A DNA stretch of 64,000 nucleotides, taken from Bryobacterales bacterium (GTDB lineage Bacteria > Acidobacteriota > Terriglobia > Bryobacterales > Bryobacteraceae). The first letter of the stretch is position 1; every line of letters starts with the position of its first letter. Of this stretch, positions 37,182-46,254 are shown one piece after another. The translations under genes and the position numbers were made by a program. The notes below the pieces were generated by a model. It made no database searches, was not told the DNA's origin, and saw only the letters and a program-made list of their open reading frames with translations. The stretch lies in the NCBI GenBank assembly GCA_026954325.1, contig JAIXKK010000152.1, forward strand, positions 61,823-125,822. The letters run 5' to 3'.

Positions 37182-39791
37182 CTAAAACAGGAAATTCAAC
37201 CAGAACCGGAAAGTCCGCCCGTCATTCAGCGTGTTCGTAATCTGGCCGAAGTTCGGCAACACCAGGTCGAAACCCGGCTCGGCGAACTGCGGCGTGTTGA
37301 ACAGGTTCACGCTTTCGGCCCGAAAACGCAGCCGCTGCTCTCCGCGCATCGCCCACTCTTTCGTCAGCGAAGCATTCACGTTCCGAATCCCCCCGCGCCG
37401 GAACGTGTTCCTTCCCAGGTTCCCTCGCGCGTCCGTGGGCTGCATGAATTGAAAAGCAGCGCGCGGCAACAGCGCCCGCGAGGTGTCCGGATTCCCGATC
37501 GTGCGCCCCAGAATCGACGCATCCACGATATTCGGCCGGTCCCCGCCGTTTGCATCCACGTTGCCGAATCCAGGCGCATCCGATCCGCTTCCCACCGTGA
37601 ATGGCGTTCCCTGCTTCAGCAACAACACTCCACTCATCGACCATCCGCCGAGCCAGCGCGCCTGACCGCGGCTCAGCCCCGCTAATGACGGAATCGCATA
37701 CTGCCCCTGCGTAAGAAAAGCGTGCGGCTGATCAAAGTTGCTCAACCCCTTCATGTCCGTCGAGGCGAGAAACTCGTTCTGGCTGCGCGATTGCCGCGAG
37801 TCGGCGTCGTACGCCGTATTCGAATAGCCGCTTCCAAGGTCCATCGCCTTGCTGAACCAGTAGGACGTGTTCAGCGTCACTCCGTGAAATCGCGGCATCA
37901 CCAGCGAAATCCGCGCCGCGTCGAAATATCCCCGCGAGCCGTTAATCACGCGCCGGATCTCGGCAAAATCCGGATTCTCGCGCCGTTCGTTCACCGTCGT
38001 CGTCGTTTGAGGAATCCCCGCCACCGGATGCGCGCGGTTCAAATACCACATCAGCAGCAGTTTGTTTGACCGGCTGCCCACGTAGCCCAGTTGCAGCCGC
38101 CAGTTCCGGGAAAGCTCCGGCTCCCACGAAAAGTTGTATTGCTGCGCGTAGGGAGTCACCAGGCGCGGGTCCAGCACATAGGTCGTCGGCCGGGCTACCG
38201 TGAGCGCCCCGCCCTGCCCCAGCCCGCCGAACGGATTCAGCAGATCCGGCGACGGCACGACTATCTTGTTGTTCAGCGGCGGCGCGAAGCGCACCTGCTG
38301 GAATGTCACCGGATAGATCTCCCCGTAATCGAGGCCATAGGCGCCGCGCAGTATGCCCGTGCGCCCCGGACCCCGCCATGCGAAGCCGAACCGCGGAGCA
38401 AAGTTGTTGCAGTCGCACGGATAGGGAATCGTGTTCAACCCGTTCACTTCCACCGGCGTCGTGACTGGTTCATACCGCAGGCCAAGCGAGAGCGTCAACC
38501 TCTTCGACACGCGCCATTCGTCGCCCGCGTACAACGCAAGATCCCAGTTGCGAAACCCGCGGTAAATGTTGCCGACCGCGCGGATGTATTGCGTCGGCAC
38601 GCCGAGCCGGAAATTCGTAATCGCGTCCCGCCCGAAATCGGCGGTAAAGCTGAAGTAGCCGCGGTGCGTGTCTGACTCGATGCCGTTGAACTGCCGCCGC
38701 AGCGCCTGCAAGCCCACGGTCCAGTGATGCTTGCCTCTCGCCAGGCGCGCGTGCGCCGAGTAGCGGAACAGGTTCTGCGCGCGATTAATGGGAATGCCCG
38801 ATTCCGGCCCCAGCGAGGTCAGCCCGGTGATGGCCACGTTCGGCCCCACGGCGTTTTTTTCCGGAGCCAGCAAGGAGCCGATCCGGTCATATCCCGCCGA
38901 CAGGTCCGTTACCGTGTCCGCGCTCCACGCGCGATTCCACGTCAGCCGGGCCGTATGCGCGTGCGTATCCGTATTCGGATTCTGCCCGGACACCAGTTCG
39001 AAGGCTTCCACATGCTGATAGGTGTAGAGGTATCGCGCGAACACTCTGCCCCACTCCCCCAGATCCTGATCCAGCCGCATCGAGCCGTTGTGCAGATCCA
39101 CGCGCTGCGGCGCGTTGGTGTTGAGCGCGCGCTCGTTGATGTCCGTGCGATTGGGCAACTCCCGCGGATACGCGCTGAGCCATCTGGCGAGCAGCGCTCG
39201 AACGCCGGGGTCCGCGGCCAGCGGCGTGCGCTCGTCCGGCCGCGGCACAAGCACATTCCCGTTCACCACCCCGCGGATCAGGTTTTCGCTTCCCTCCAGC
39301 ATCAGAAACGTTCCCTTCCACACGGGCGCGCCGCCCGCAAAGCCGAAGTTGTTTTCGCGCGCCGGCTTCACCTCGCCCACCTGAAAGAAGGTCCGCGCGC
39401 TGAATATGCTGTTCAAATGCGCCGCGAACAGGTTCCCGTGAAAGCCGGCCCGCGAGGCTGGCGCCAGCCGGATCACCTGTGACGGCGCATTGCCGAACTC
39501 CGCGCTGAAGTAGCCGTGCTCGGCTTGGAACTGATCAATGATAGTGGCGGTAGTGCCCAGCCGGACATTCAATTCCTTCAGCGCATTGTTGTCCACCAGG
39601 TTGAAATAGATGTTCTCGTTGCGCCGGCTCTCCCCTCCCGCTGTATCGGTCTTGCCCATCAGGTTCAATTCCGTCCGCCGCGCCGTATCCGTCTCCTGCC
39701 GGGGCGCGCCGCCGCCTTCGGGAGCCGCCGTATTTTTCTGCGCCCATGCCGCGGGCAGGCAAACGGCGAGCATCAGCGAAACAAGCTTCAT
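37182..39791 (-). CDS. TonB-dependent receptor barrel lacking the N-terminal regulatory domain
   Basis: About 869 residues from ATG 39791, with a signal peptide (MKLVSLMLAVCLPAAWAQ) and a poor ribosome-binding site. Unlike the receptors at 9463 and 26971, it has no carboxypeptidase-regulatory domain and only the end of the plug (KELNVRLGTTATIIDQFQ, GNAPSQVIRLAPASRAGFHG). The barrel is complete and ends in an aromatic residue (FRFWLNFLF). Either it was truncated and re-started, or it is a distinct short class. Next to it are enolase-superfamily and sulfatase genes, suggesting uptake of sulfated or acidic glycans. Confidence 0.82.
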   Translation of the reverse strand: MKLVSLMLAVCLPAAWAQKNTAAPEGGGAPRQETDTARRTELNLMGKTDTAGGESRRNENIYFNLVDNNALKELNVRLGTTATIIDQFQAEHGYFSAEFGNAPSQVIRLAPASRAGFHGNLFAAHLNSIFSARTFFQVGEVKPARENNFGFAGGAPVWKGTFLMLEGSENLIRGVVNGNVLVPRPDERTPLAADPGVRALLARWLSAYPRELPNRTDINERALNTNAPQRVDLHNGSMRLDQDLGEWGRVFARYLYTYQHVEAFELVSGQNPNTDTHAHTARLTWNRAWSADTVTDLSAGYDRIGSLLAPEKNAVGPNVAITGLTSLGPESGIPINRAQNLFRYSAHARLARGKHHWTVGLQALRRQFNGIESDTHRGYFSFTADFGRDAITNFRLGVPTQYIRAVGNIYRGFRNWDLALYAGDEWRVSKRLTLSLGLRYEPVTTPVEVNGLNTIPYPCDCNNFAPRFGFAWRGPGRTGILRGAYGLDYGEIYPVTFQQVRFAPPLNNKIVVPSPDLLNPFGGLGQGGALTVARPTTYVLDPRLVTPYAQQYNFSWEPELSRNWRLQLGYVGSRSNKLLLMWYLNRAHPVAGIPQTTTTVNERRENPDFAEIRRVINGSRGYFDAARISLVMPRFHGVTLNTSYWFSKAMDLGSGYSNTAYDADSRQSRSQNEFLASTDMKGLSNFDQPHAFLTQGQYAIPSLAGLSRGQARWLGGWSMSGVLLLKQGTPFTVGSGSDAPGFGNVDANGGDRPNIVDASILGRTIGNPDTSRALLPRAAFQFMQPTDARGNLGRNTFRRGGIRNVNASLTKEWAMRGEQRLRFRAESVNLFNTPQFAEPGFDLVLPNFGQITNTLNDGRTFRFWLNFLF

Positions 39792-40021
39792 CAACGTTAG
39801 TGTAGAAGTGAAGGCGCCTGGAATGCCAATGTTGCCGCCGCAAACCGCCGCTAACCGCCGCCCTGCTCGAGTGCCGCCCGGATTTCCATATCATCGCCAT
39901 CCGCGGGGCGCGCGGCAATCTCGACCGGCGCGCCTTCCGCCGTGAACCGCGGGCGCGCGCTCGCGGCTATCCTCTGATTGCGGATTACATCCCCCTTACA
40001 AGAATATGGCGGCGATTGTGC

Positions 40022-41398
40022 TCAAGGCCTTGCACGCTTACCCCCCGTCTCCCGGAGCAGTTCTCCCAGCCGCCGCCGCAACTCCGGCGCTTCCGGCGAA
40101 CCGTCAATGCGATTCCGCAGTTCGTACGGATCCCTCGACAGATCGTACAACTCGTCCATCCCGTCGAGTTCCTCGTAATGGATATATTTCCATCCCCGCG
40201 TACGCACCGCGTGATATCCCATGTTGCGGATGCGCGGAAACACCGTATCCGAGTAGTATTCGATCAGAAACGCATCCCGGCCCGGCTCTCTTGTCAGCGG
40301 CCGCCCATGCATCTTCGGCCCGGCTGCCCCCGCCAGTTCCAGCACCGTCGGCGCGATGTCGATGCTCAACGCGAACCCCTCGGGCCGCGAACCCGCCCGA
40401 AACGCCGGCGGATAGCGGATGAGCAGCGGTATCCGGATCGCCTCCTCGTAGGCAAGCCGCCGCTCGTAGTTCAGCCCGTGTTCCCCATGGAAGTACCCAT
40501 GGTCGCTCGTGAAAATGATCACGGTCTCCTCCAGCACACCCTTCCGCGTCAGAACGTCCAGTAAACGCCCCAACCCTTCGTCAATCGCTTTCGTCATCCG
40601 CATGCGATTGAGGATGGTCGCGTCATCCGTCGCCGTTTCCCGCCCCAGAGGCGCCAGACCCTCGATTGGCCGCATGAGCGCCGGCTTGTCCCTGGGCGCA
40701 ATGCCATAGTTCTCCCGGTGCGGAATGCTCTCCCCCTGATAGAGTGTCCGGTGACGCCCGGCGGGAATGAATTCATCCGCTCTCCCGTAACTGGTGATGC
40801 TGCCGTCATTGCGCTGCTGGATATTCGGATGGATCGCCTTATGCGACAAATACAAACAGAACGGCTTGTTTCGCGGACGCTCCAGAAACTGTACGGCCTG
40901 CTCGGTCAGAATATCGGTGACGTAGCCGCGGGTGCGAAACATTTTCCCATTCACGTTCAGCACCGGGTCCACTGTCTCTCCCTGCCCGGGGAAGCTCACC
41001 CAATGGTCGAATCCCGGCCGCGGCGAGTCATCGTTTCCCATGTGCCACTTGCCGAGGAATGCCGTCTCATATCCAGCCTCGTGCAACATCCGCGGCCACG
41101 TCACCAGCTTGTGGCTGGCGGCGGAGCGGTCCGTGTTATCCCTAATGCCATGCGCATGCGGATAGAGGCCGGTGAGAAAACTCGCCCTGCTTGGCGAGCA
41201 CAAAGGCGTCGTCGCAAACGCGTTGCGAAAATTCGCGCCCTCGCGCGCCAGGCGGTCCGCATTCGGTGTCTGCGCAAACGGATGTCCCGTGCACCGTAGT
41301 TCATCAAATCGCAAGTCGTCCACCAGGACGAACACGAAGTTCGGCCGCCGCCCGGCCATGGCCGCCATCGGCGCCAGAACCATCTCCCGTCTTGTCAC
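40022..41398 (-). CDS. Type I sulfatase, Tat-exported
   Basis: 458 residues from GTG 41398, with a twin-arginine leader (TRREMVLAPMAAMAG). The formylglycine motif is LCSPSRASFLTG: Cys67-Ser-Pro-Ser-Arg, the cysteine type. Metal ligands are Asp27 and Asp28 in VLVDDLR, and the later TSDHGYFHGEHG segment. GKWHMG follows the motif as expected. The activity is removal of sulfate esters from a glycan or similar substrate, after conversion of Cys67 to formylglycine. No maturase gene is in the window. Its neighbours are a TonB receptor and a polysaccharide deacetylase on the same strand. Confidence 0.93.
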   Translation of the reverse strand: MTRREMVLAPMAAMAGRRPNFVFVLVDDLRFDELRCTGHPFAQTPNADRLAREGANFRNAFATTPLCSPSRASFLTGLYPHAHGIRDNTDRSAASHKLVTWPRMLHEAGYETAFLGKWHMGNDDSPRPGFDHWVSFPGQGETVDPVLNVNGKMFRTRGYVTDILTEQAVQFLERPRNKPFCLYLSHKAIHPNIQQRNDGSITSYGRADEFIPAGRHRTLYQGESIPHRENYGIAPRDKPALMRPIEGLAPLGRETATDDATILNRMRMTKAIDEGLGRLLDVLTRKGVLEETVIIFTSDHGYFHGEHGLNYERRLAYEEAIRIPLLIRYPPAFRAGSRPEGFALSIDIAPTVLELAGAAGPKMHGRPLTREPGRDAFLIEYYSDTVFPRIRNMGYHAVRTRGWKYIHYEELDGMDELYDLSRDPYELRNRIDGSPEAPELRRRLGELLRETGGKRARP

Positions 41399-41939
41399 GT
41401 AGGTCAGTCTACTTCATGGATGCGGCCCGGGTGACCGCCTCCCGCGCCGGGCGGCCCTCCTGGCGGCGTTGTATCCCTGCGATTGTGCGCTCCACCATCG
41501 ATACCCCGGATAAGCCCTATTACCTCGCCCAAGCGATCGCCCGCGACCGGAACCGCAGTCTCGGATGTCATCGGCGACCTCATTCTGCAAGCGGCGCATG
41601 GCGCAAGGAGCGCAACCATCGAGTTGAGTGGCTATGGCTTCCTCGCTACGTTGCCGCTGCAATCCATTTCCACTCTCCCGCCGCATGAATTCTGGACGGA
41701 CGATGTCTCCTATCTCGGCCTTCCAACCGCGGGAGTCCTTGGACATCGGTAGGCCACTGAAGCCTACCTTGTGCTGCCGGCGCGGAACCACGGGGGAACG
41801 ACAGCCACCATGGATCTGGCGCTGCTACGGTTCCCTCCGGCGTGGCGCTCATCTCGTAACGCGGGATACCCGTTCACTCGCGCCCGGCGCGCCCACTCCG
41901 CAAGCGGCGTGACATCAACCTCGGCGGCCGCTAACAACC
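41399..41939. other. Intergenic region with no supported gene
   Basis: About 540 bases between the sulfatase start and the deacetylase stop. Open frames exist on both strands, but none has family-like sequence, a good ribosome-binding site or the regular third-position GC pattern of neighbours. It may hold a decayed gene and the sulfatase promoter. Confidence 0.4.
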
Positions 41940-42896
41940 TTAATTGCCGGAATGATCCTTGACATACCGGGCGGCTTCTTCGTGCGTCGCGAACCAGACG
42001 CCCGGTTTCGACTTCATGTATTCGATCAGCTTTTCGAGCCACGCCACGCGCGAGCGGTGTCCCGTGATGTGCGGATGCATGGTAAGTACGAACAGGCCGC
42101 CTTCCCGATAGGCCACATCAAATTCCGCGCGGTAGATCTGGTCTACCAGATTCGGCGAGGGCAGCGATCCGTCGGCCGCGCCGAAGTACGGATAGTCATC
42201 GAGGATTCGCTCAATCGGGAGTTCAATTACCCCGCTTGGCTTTCCGTCAATGGTGATTTCGTAGGCATCGTCGCTCGCCATTAGGCTGCTGTCGTAGAGA
42301 AAGCCTGCCTCTTGCACTTGCCGCATGGTGAAAGGACTCATCGCCCACGAAGGCGCCCGATAGCCGGCGGGCCGCTTCCCCGTTGCCTTGGTCAATACGT
42401 CGACCGCCTGTTTCAACAAACGGGACTCCTCGGCGGCGTCGTTGAGGTTGGCGGGGTTCTCGTGGATCCAGCCATGCACGCCGATCTCGTGCCGCTTCTT
42501 CGAAAGGATCAGAGGGACCATCTCCGGATTGAGCAGCGCGCTCACCGCGGGAAAGAAAAACGACGCTGGTACGCTCTGCCGGTCGAGCATGTTCAGGATG
42601 CGCGGCAGGCCGTCGATCGCGCCGTACATCCCGCGCGACAGCACCTCGGACCCGAGGTCGCCCCTCGCCAGCGACGCGGTGGCGTTATCGACGTCGAAAC
42701 TTAGCGCTACCGCCACCCTGCTGTTGTTCGGCCAAACTCTTGGCCTGAGCCTTTTTCCTACGCCATAGTGGCTGTATTGCTTTCGCAGTTCTTCGATGCT
42801 CAACTTCCAGCCCGGAACCGCCGCGGTTGGCGGTGACTGACCCATCGCCGTCACGGCCATTGACAGGATCACGATGATCATCATTGGGAATTCCAT
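41940..42896 (-). CDS. Exported polysaccharide deacetylase (CE4 family)
   Basis: 318 residues with a signal peptide (MMIIVILSMAVTAMGQ). The NodB-type motifs are present in order: SFDVDN (Asp68 and Asp70), HGWIHEN (His141 and His145), RAPSW near residue 178, DSSLM and the C-terminal LTMHPHITGH. It would remove N- or O-acetyl groups from an exported polysaccharide such as chitin, peptidoglycan or xylan. The first motif resembles the PuuE/allantoinase-like branch, so a different amide substrate is possible. The sulfatase is downstream on the same strand, but a 540-bp gap makes one transcript unlikely. Confidence 0.88.
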   Translation of the reverse strand: MEFPMMIIVILSMAVTAMGQSPPTAAVPGWKLSIEELRKQYSHYGVGKRLRPRVWPNNSRVAVALSFDVDNATASLARGDLGSEVLSRGMYGAIDGLPRILNMLDRQSVPASFFFPAVSALLNPEMVPLILSKKRHEIGVHGWIHENPANLNDAAEESRLLKQAVDVLTKATGKRPAGYRAPSWAMSPFTMRQVQEAGFLYDSSLMASDDAYEITIDGKPSGVIELPIERILDDYPYFGAADGSLPSPNLVDQIYRAEFDVAYREGGLFVLTMHPHITGHRSRVAWLEKLIEYMKSKPGVWFATHEEAARYVKDHSGN

Positions 42897-42996
42897 TTCG
42901 CGCTTCCTTGGGCGGGTCTAGTATATACCATCGATGGATTCTCTCCCCGGAGACGCGCCAGCCCGCGTGCTGCCTCCATGCCGCCGGATGGGACTG

Positions 42997-44235
42997 CTAC
43001 TCGGGCGGCGGAATGGGCTCGCGGCCGGCGGCCGCCAACCGCCGCATCCGGCTTGCCGGTAGCGCGCGGTCGAAGACCGCCACGCCGCCGACTAAGCCGG
43101 TCCAGCCCACGCTCCGGCCGCTGTGGATCACGCGGCCGATGGTGAACGGTCCGCCCTCGGCGGCGGTGGGCGGCGCGTAGAGGTTGTGCCCAAACCAGAA
43201 AGGGTTGGCTCGCAGGGCCACCAACTCGCGCTTGAGCGGTTCACGCCGGTCTTTGCGCAACGTCTCGCGGACCTTGGTGTAGCGGTAGACACGCAGTTCC
43301 ACGCGCTCGCTGCCGCGGCGTTCCACCACCTTGCGCGAAAGCGGGTGGGTCTCCGGCGGGCGGTAGAACTGGGCGGCGGGGAAGTCGGTTTCCTCGCCGG
43401 GCTGAATCCCAGGCTGCCGCCGCAGTTCCGCCTGCAGCCACGCCTTCGCGGCCCATTGGTAGAACGGATGGTTCTCCGGGTGCTCGATCCAGTAATCGTC
43501 CGCTTTCCCGTCGAGGTACGCGGTAACCGTGCCGCGGCGCGCGTCGAAAGAAAACGCGGCGGCGCACCATCTGCCGGCAGGCATCTTCTCCGGCGTGACG
43601 GCGAGGTTGCGGGCGTACCGGTCACCGAACGACGCCCCGCCGTTTTCGGAGACGTGGGCGGCCACGGCGCCCTCGTTCGCTGCCAACCCGGCGAACAGGG
43701 CGTACTGACGCCGGCCCGGCTCCACCCGCCGCGCGGGCGACGGCGCCGTGCGGAGATCCGTTCCTTCGTGCCAGATGCCGGCGATGGCGTGGTTGCCGCC
43801 CTCGTGGAGCAGCCACACTGCCATTGACACCGACCGCCCCGGCCCCTTCGCGTCCAGGCCGGAATCGTGCAGCCGCGCGCGCGGCACAAGCAGCAGCGGC
43901 CGGAACGAAGGGTCGGTCTCGGCGCGGAAGCGCACCGCCTGTCCGAACGGCCCCTGGCCGGCAAGAAGAAAATCGGCGTAGGAAGCTTCACGGCCTTCGC
44001 CCCAGTAGTCGCGGACATAGTTTGCGGCGTCGAGGCGGAAGTCATGGTGGTCGCCGGGCGGTTGCCAGGCGGCGAACCTGCCCCCGTCGCGCCGCACGAA
44101 GTCCCAGAAAGCGACTAGTCCGGGAATCCGGCGAACGGCCTCCACGCGGCGGCGGTACTCGCCCGGTGGCGAGGCGCCGAGCGCCGCCCCGAAGAGGGCG
44201 GCGGTGAGGCAGGCGCGTGAGAAAATGTTTCGCAT
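42997..44235 (-). CDS. Secreted LamG-like (concanavalin A-fold) protein
   Basis: 412 residues from ATG 44235. I chose this start because it gives a signal peptide (MRNIFSRACLTAALFGAALGA), whereas the longer frame upstream runs over a TonB receptor remnant in another frame. The body has the strand pattern of a laminin-G/concanavalin A fold (IPGLVAFWDFVRRDGGRF, SVSMAVWLLHEGGNHAIAGI, GTVTAYLDGKADDYW, WTGLVGGVAVFDRALPASRM). It probably binds a carbohydrate. No catalytic motif is evident. Confidence 0.74.
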   Translation of the reverse strand: MRNIFSRACLTAALFGAALGASPPGEYRRRVEAVRRIPGLVAFWDFVRRDGGRFAAWQPPGDHHDFRLDAANYVRDYWGEGREASYADFLLAGQGPFGQAVRFRAETDPSFRPLLLVPRARLHDSGLDAKGPGRSVSMAVWLLHEGGNHAIAGIWHEGTDLRTAPSPARRVEPGRRQYALFAGLAANEGAVAAHVSENGGASFGDRYARNLAVTPEKMPAGRWCAAAFSFDARRGTVTAYLDGKADDYWIEHPENHPFYQWAAKAWLQAELRRQPGIQPGEETDFPAAQFYRPPETHPLSRKVVERRGSERVELRVYRYTKVRETLRKDRREPLKRELVALRANPFWFGHNLYAPPTAAEGGPFTIGRVIHSGRSVGWTGLVGGVAVFDRALPASRMRRLAAAGREPIPPPE

Positions 44236-44315
44236 GTGGGTGTCGTTCCTCAGTTGTGTGGTAACGCTAAATCCGGCATTCGCACTGCTATGCTCAGTTT
44301 TGCTCAGAACGCACA

Positions 44316-44483
44316 TCAGAAGTACGCCTTGAGCGCCAACTGGATCTGCCGGGGGCTGTTGTTGGGCGCGAACCCCGTGACTGTGCCGAAACTGCCGGAG
44401 TCGATGTTCGTGGCCGGGTTGCCGAACACCGGGGTATTGGTGAAGTTGAACGCTTCGGCGCCCGATAGCCGGACCCCACGGAT
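44316..44483 (-). pseudogene. C-terminal remnant of a TonB-dependent receptor
   Basis: One minus-strand frame reads AEAFNFTNTPVFGNPATNID, then SGSFGTVTGFAPNNSPRQIQ, then LALKAYF and TGA at 44316. This is the last part of an Oar-like barrel, ending in the required aromatic residue. The frame has a stop codon at about 44484 and no receptor sequence upstream, where the peptidase gene begins at 44519 on the other strand. A receptor gene was probably deleted down to its last 55 codons, upstream of the LamG-like gene. Confidence 0.8.
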
Positions 44484-44518
44484 TCATGCGAAGCTACATA
44501 TTTCAACCTGGAGGTTCC

Positions 44519-46207
44519 ATGCGTGTTGCGCTCGTTGCGTCCTGCCTGTTCACCCTTGCGGGATGCTCCTCCAATCAACCGGCCGCCAGGAAGGAGGCTC
44601 CAATGTCCGGTCTCGCCCGCAAGATTGCTCGTTTCGCCCCGACGGAAATCGGTGTCCCGGGCATACGGGCAGGCGCGCCGGACGGCGGTTCCCTCACTCC
44701 GGCCGACCGGCAGGCGCTCGATAAGATTGTCCAGGCAGCGAAGTTGCTCGATCCCCTCTTCCTGAGGCAAGTCTGGTCCGGCAACGCGGCGCTCGAAGCA
44801 AAGCTCGCCGCCGACACCAGCGCCGCCGGCCGCGAAATTTATCATTACTTCCGAATCAACAAGGGTCCCTGGTCGCGTCTCGATCACAATGAGGCCTTCG
44901 TCGCCGGAGTTCCTCCGAAGCCGCCCGGCGCGGGATTCTATCCGGACGGCATGTCCAAAGACGAGTTTGAAAAATGGGAGGCAGGCCTCTCCCCGGCGCA
45001 AAAGGCATCGGCCCAGAGCTACTTCACCGTGATCCGGCGCGGCGGAAATGGATCGCTTGCGGCCATTCCTTACAACCAGGCGTATCGCGAATTTCTCGAA
45101 CCCGCGGCGAAGTTCCTCCGCGAAGCCGCCGCCCTTACCCCCAACCCGGCCCTCAAGAAGTTTCTCGTCCTGCGAGCCGATGCCTTCGAAAAGAACGACT
45201 ACTACGCGAGCGATGTAGCCTGGATGGAGTTGGACGCGCCCATCGATGTCACCATCGGGCCCTACGAAACCTATGAGGATGAGTTGTTCGGCTACAAGGC
45301 GGCCTTCGAAGCTTATATTGGACTGCGCGACGGCGCCGAGTCCGCGAAACTCGCTCGCTTCTCCGGATATCTTCAGGAGTTGGAGAACAACCTCCCGTTC
45401 GACCCCAAGTATCGCAATCCCAAGCTCGGCGCGGCGGCGCCCATTCGCGTCATCGATGTCGTTTTCACCTCGGGCGACGGCAACCGCGGCGTCCAGACGG
45501 CAGCCTACAATCTCCCTAATGATGAGCGCGTCATCAAAGAGAAAGGCTCCAAGCGCGTCATGCTGAAGAACGTGCAGCAGGCCAAGTTCGATAAGACCCT
45601 GACCCCGATTTCCCAACTCGTGCTCGGCGCCGCCGATCAGGCCCATGTCCGTTTCGACGCCTTCTTCACCCATGTGCTGGCGCATGAGTTGATGCACGGC
45701 CTCGGCCCGCACGACATCACCGTCTCCGGACGCAAAACCACGGTAAGGCTTGAACTGAAGGATCTCTACTCGGCCATCGAGGAGGCCAAGGCCGATGCCA
45801 CCGGCCTCTGGGCGCTTCACTACCTGATGAAGACCGGCAAACTCGACCAGGCCGAACGCGCTGCCTTTTACACCACCTACCTCGCCAGCATGTTCCGGTC
45901 GGTTCGCTTCGGCCTCGATGAGGCCCATGGCAGGGGGGTCGCGCTCCAGTTCAATTACCTGGTCGAGAAGGGCGGCATCGGATCGAAGACGGACGGAACG
46001 TTTGCCGTCGAACCAGCCAGGTTCGAAGCCGCCGTTACACAGCTCACAGGCGACCTTCTCACACTCGAAGCCGAAGGGAGCTACGGCAAAGCCGAAGCGA
46101 TGCTCGACAAATACGCGGTGATAGCCCCGGCAATGCGCCGTGCGCTCGACAGGCTCGCCGCGGTTCCCGTTGACATCGAACCAATCTATCCGCTGGCCGC
46201 GCCATAG
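44519..46207 (+). CDS. M49-like (dipeptidyl-peptidase III family) lipoprotein peptidase
   Basis: 562 residues from ATG 44519 with GGAGGT upstream. The N-terminus is a lipoprotein signal (MRVALVASCLFTLAGCSSNQ). The zinc site is HELMHG (His389, Glu390, His393), and IEEAKADATG follows with Glu421/422, matching the HExxGH and EExRAE pair of family M49 in a shortened HExxH form. It would be a zinc dipeptidyl peptidase facing the periplasm. Some members are annotated as Nudix-linked hydrolases without proof. The gene starts 36 bases from a TonB receptor stump on the other strand, so the locus has been rearranged. Confidence 0.85.
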   Translation: MRVALVASCLFTLAGCSSNQPAARKEAPMSGLARKIARFAPTEIGVPGIRAGAPDGGSLTPADRQALDKIVQAAKLLDPLFLRQVWSGNAALEAKLAADTSAAGREIYHYFRINKGPWSRLDHNEAFVAGVPPKPPGAGFYPDGMSKDEFEKWEAGLSPAQKASAQSYFTVIRRGGNGSLAAIPYNQAYREFLEPAAKFLREAAALTPNPALKKFLVLRADAFEKNDYYASDVAWMELDAPIDVTIGPYETYEDELFGYKAAFEAYIGLRDGAESAKLARFSGYLQELENNLPFDPKYRNPKLGAAAPIRVIDVVFTSGDGNRGVQTAAYNLPNDERVIKEKGSKRVMLKNVQQAKFDKTLTPISQLVLGAADQAHVRFDAFFTHVLAHELMHGLGPHDITVSGRKTTVRLELKDLYSAIEEAKADATGLWALHYLMKTGKLDQAERAAFYTTYLASMFRSVRFGLDEAHGRGVALQFNYLVEKGGIGSKTDGTFAVEPARFEAAVTQLTGDLLTLEAEGSYGKAEAMLDKYAVIAPAMRRALDRLAAVPVDIEPIYPLAAP

Positions 46208-46254
46208 CCCGCCCCCGCCGGCCCGGCGGAAGCCCCCAGAACCTGTTCCACCCA

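Noticed and set aside
41414..41791. Several overlapping short frames in the 41.4-41.9 kb gap
   Set aside because: They lie on both strands with no conserved motif, signal peptide or ribosome-binding site, so I list the stretch as intergenic.
42919..42930. GTATATAC palindrome upstream of the deacetylase as a member of the receptor operator family
   Set aside because: It has only one half-site-like element and no matching -35, so the similarity to the 12586-12602 site is too weak.
46214..46232. GC-rich inverted repeat between the M49-like and sulfide oxidoreductase genes as a terminator
   Set aside because: The stem is short with a small loop and no T-run on either strand, so a rho-independent terminator cannot be supported.
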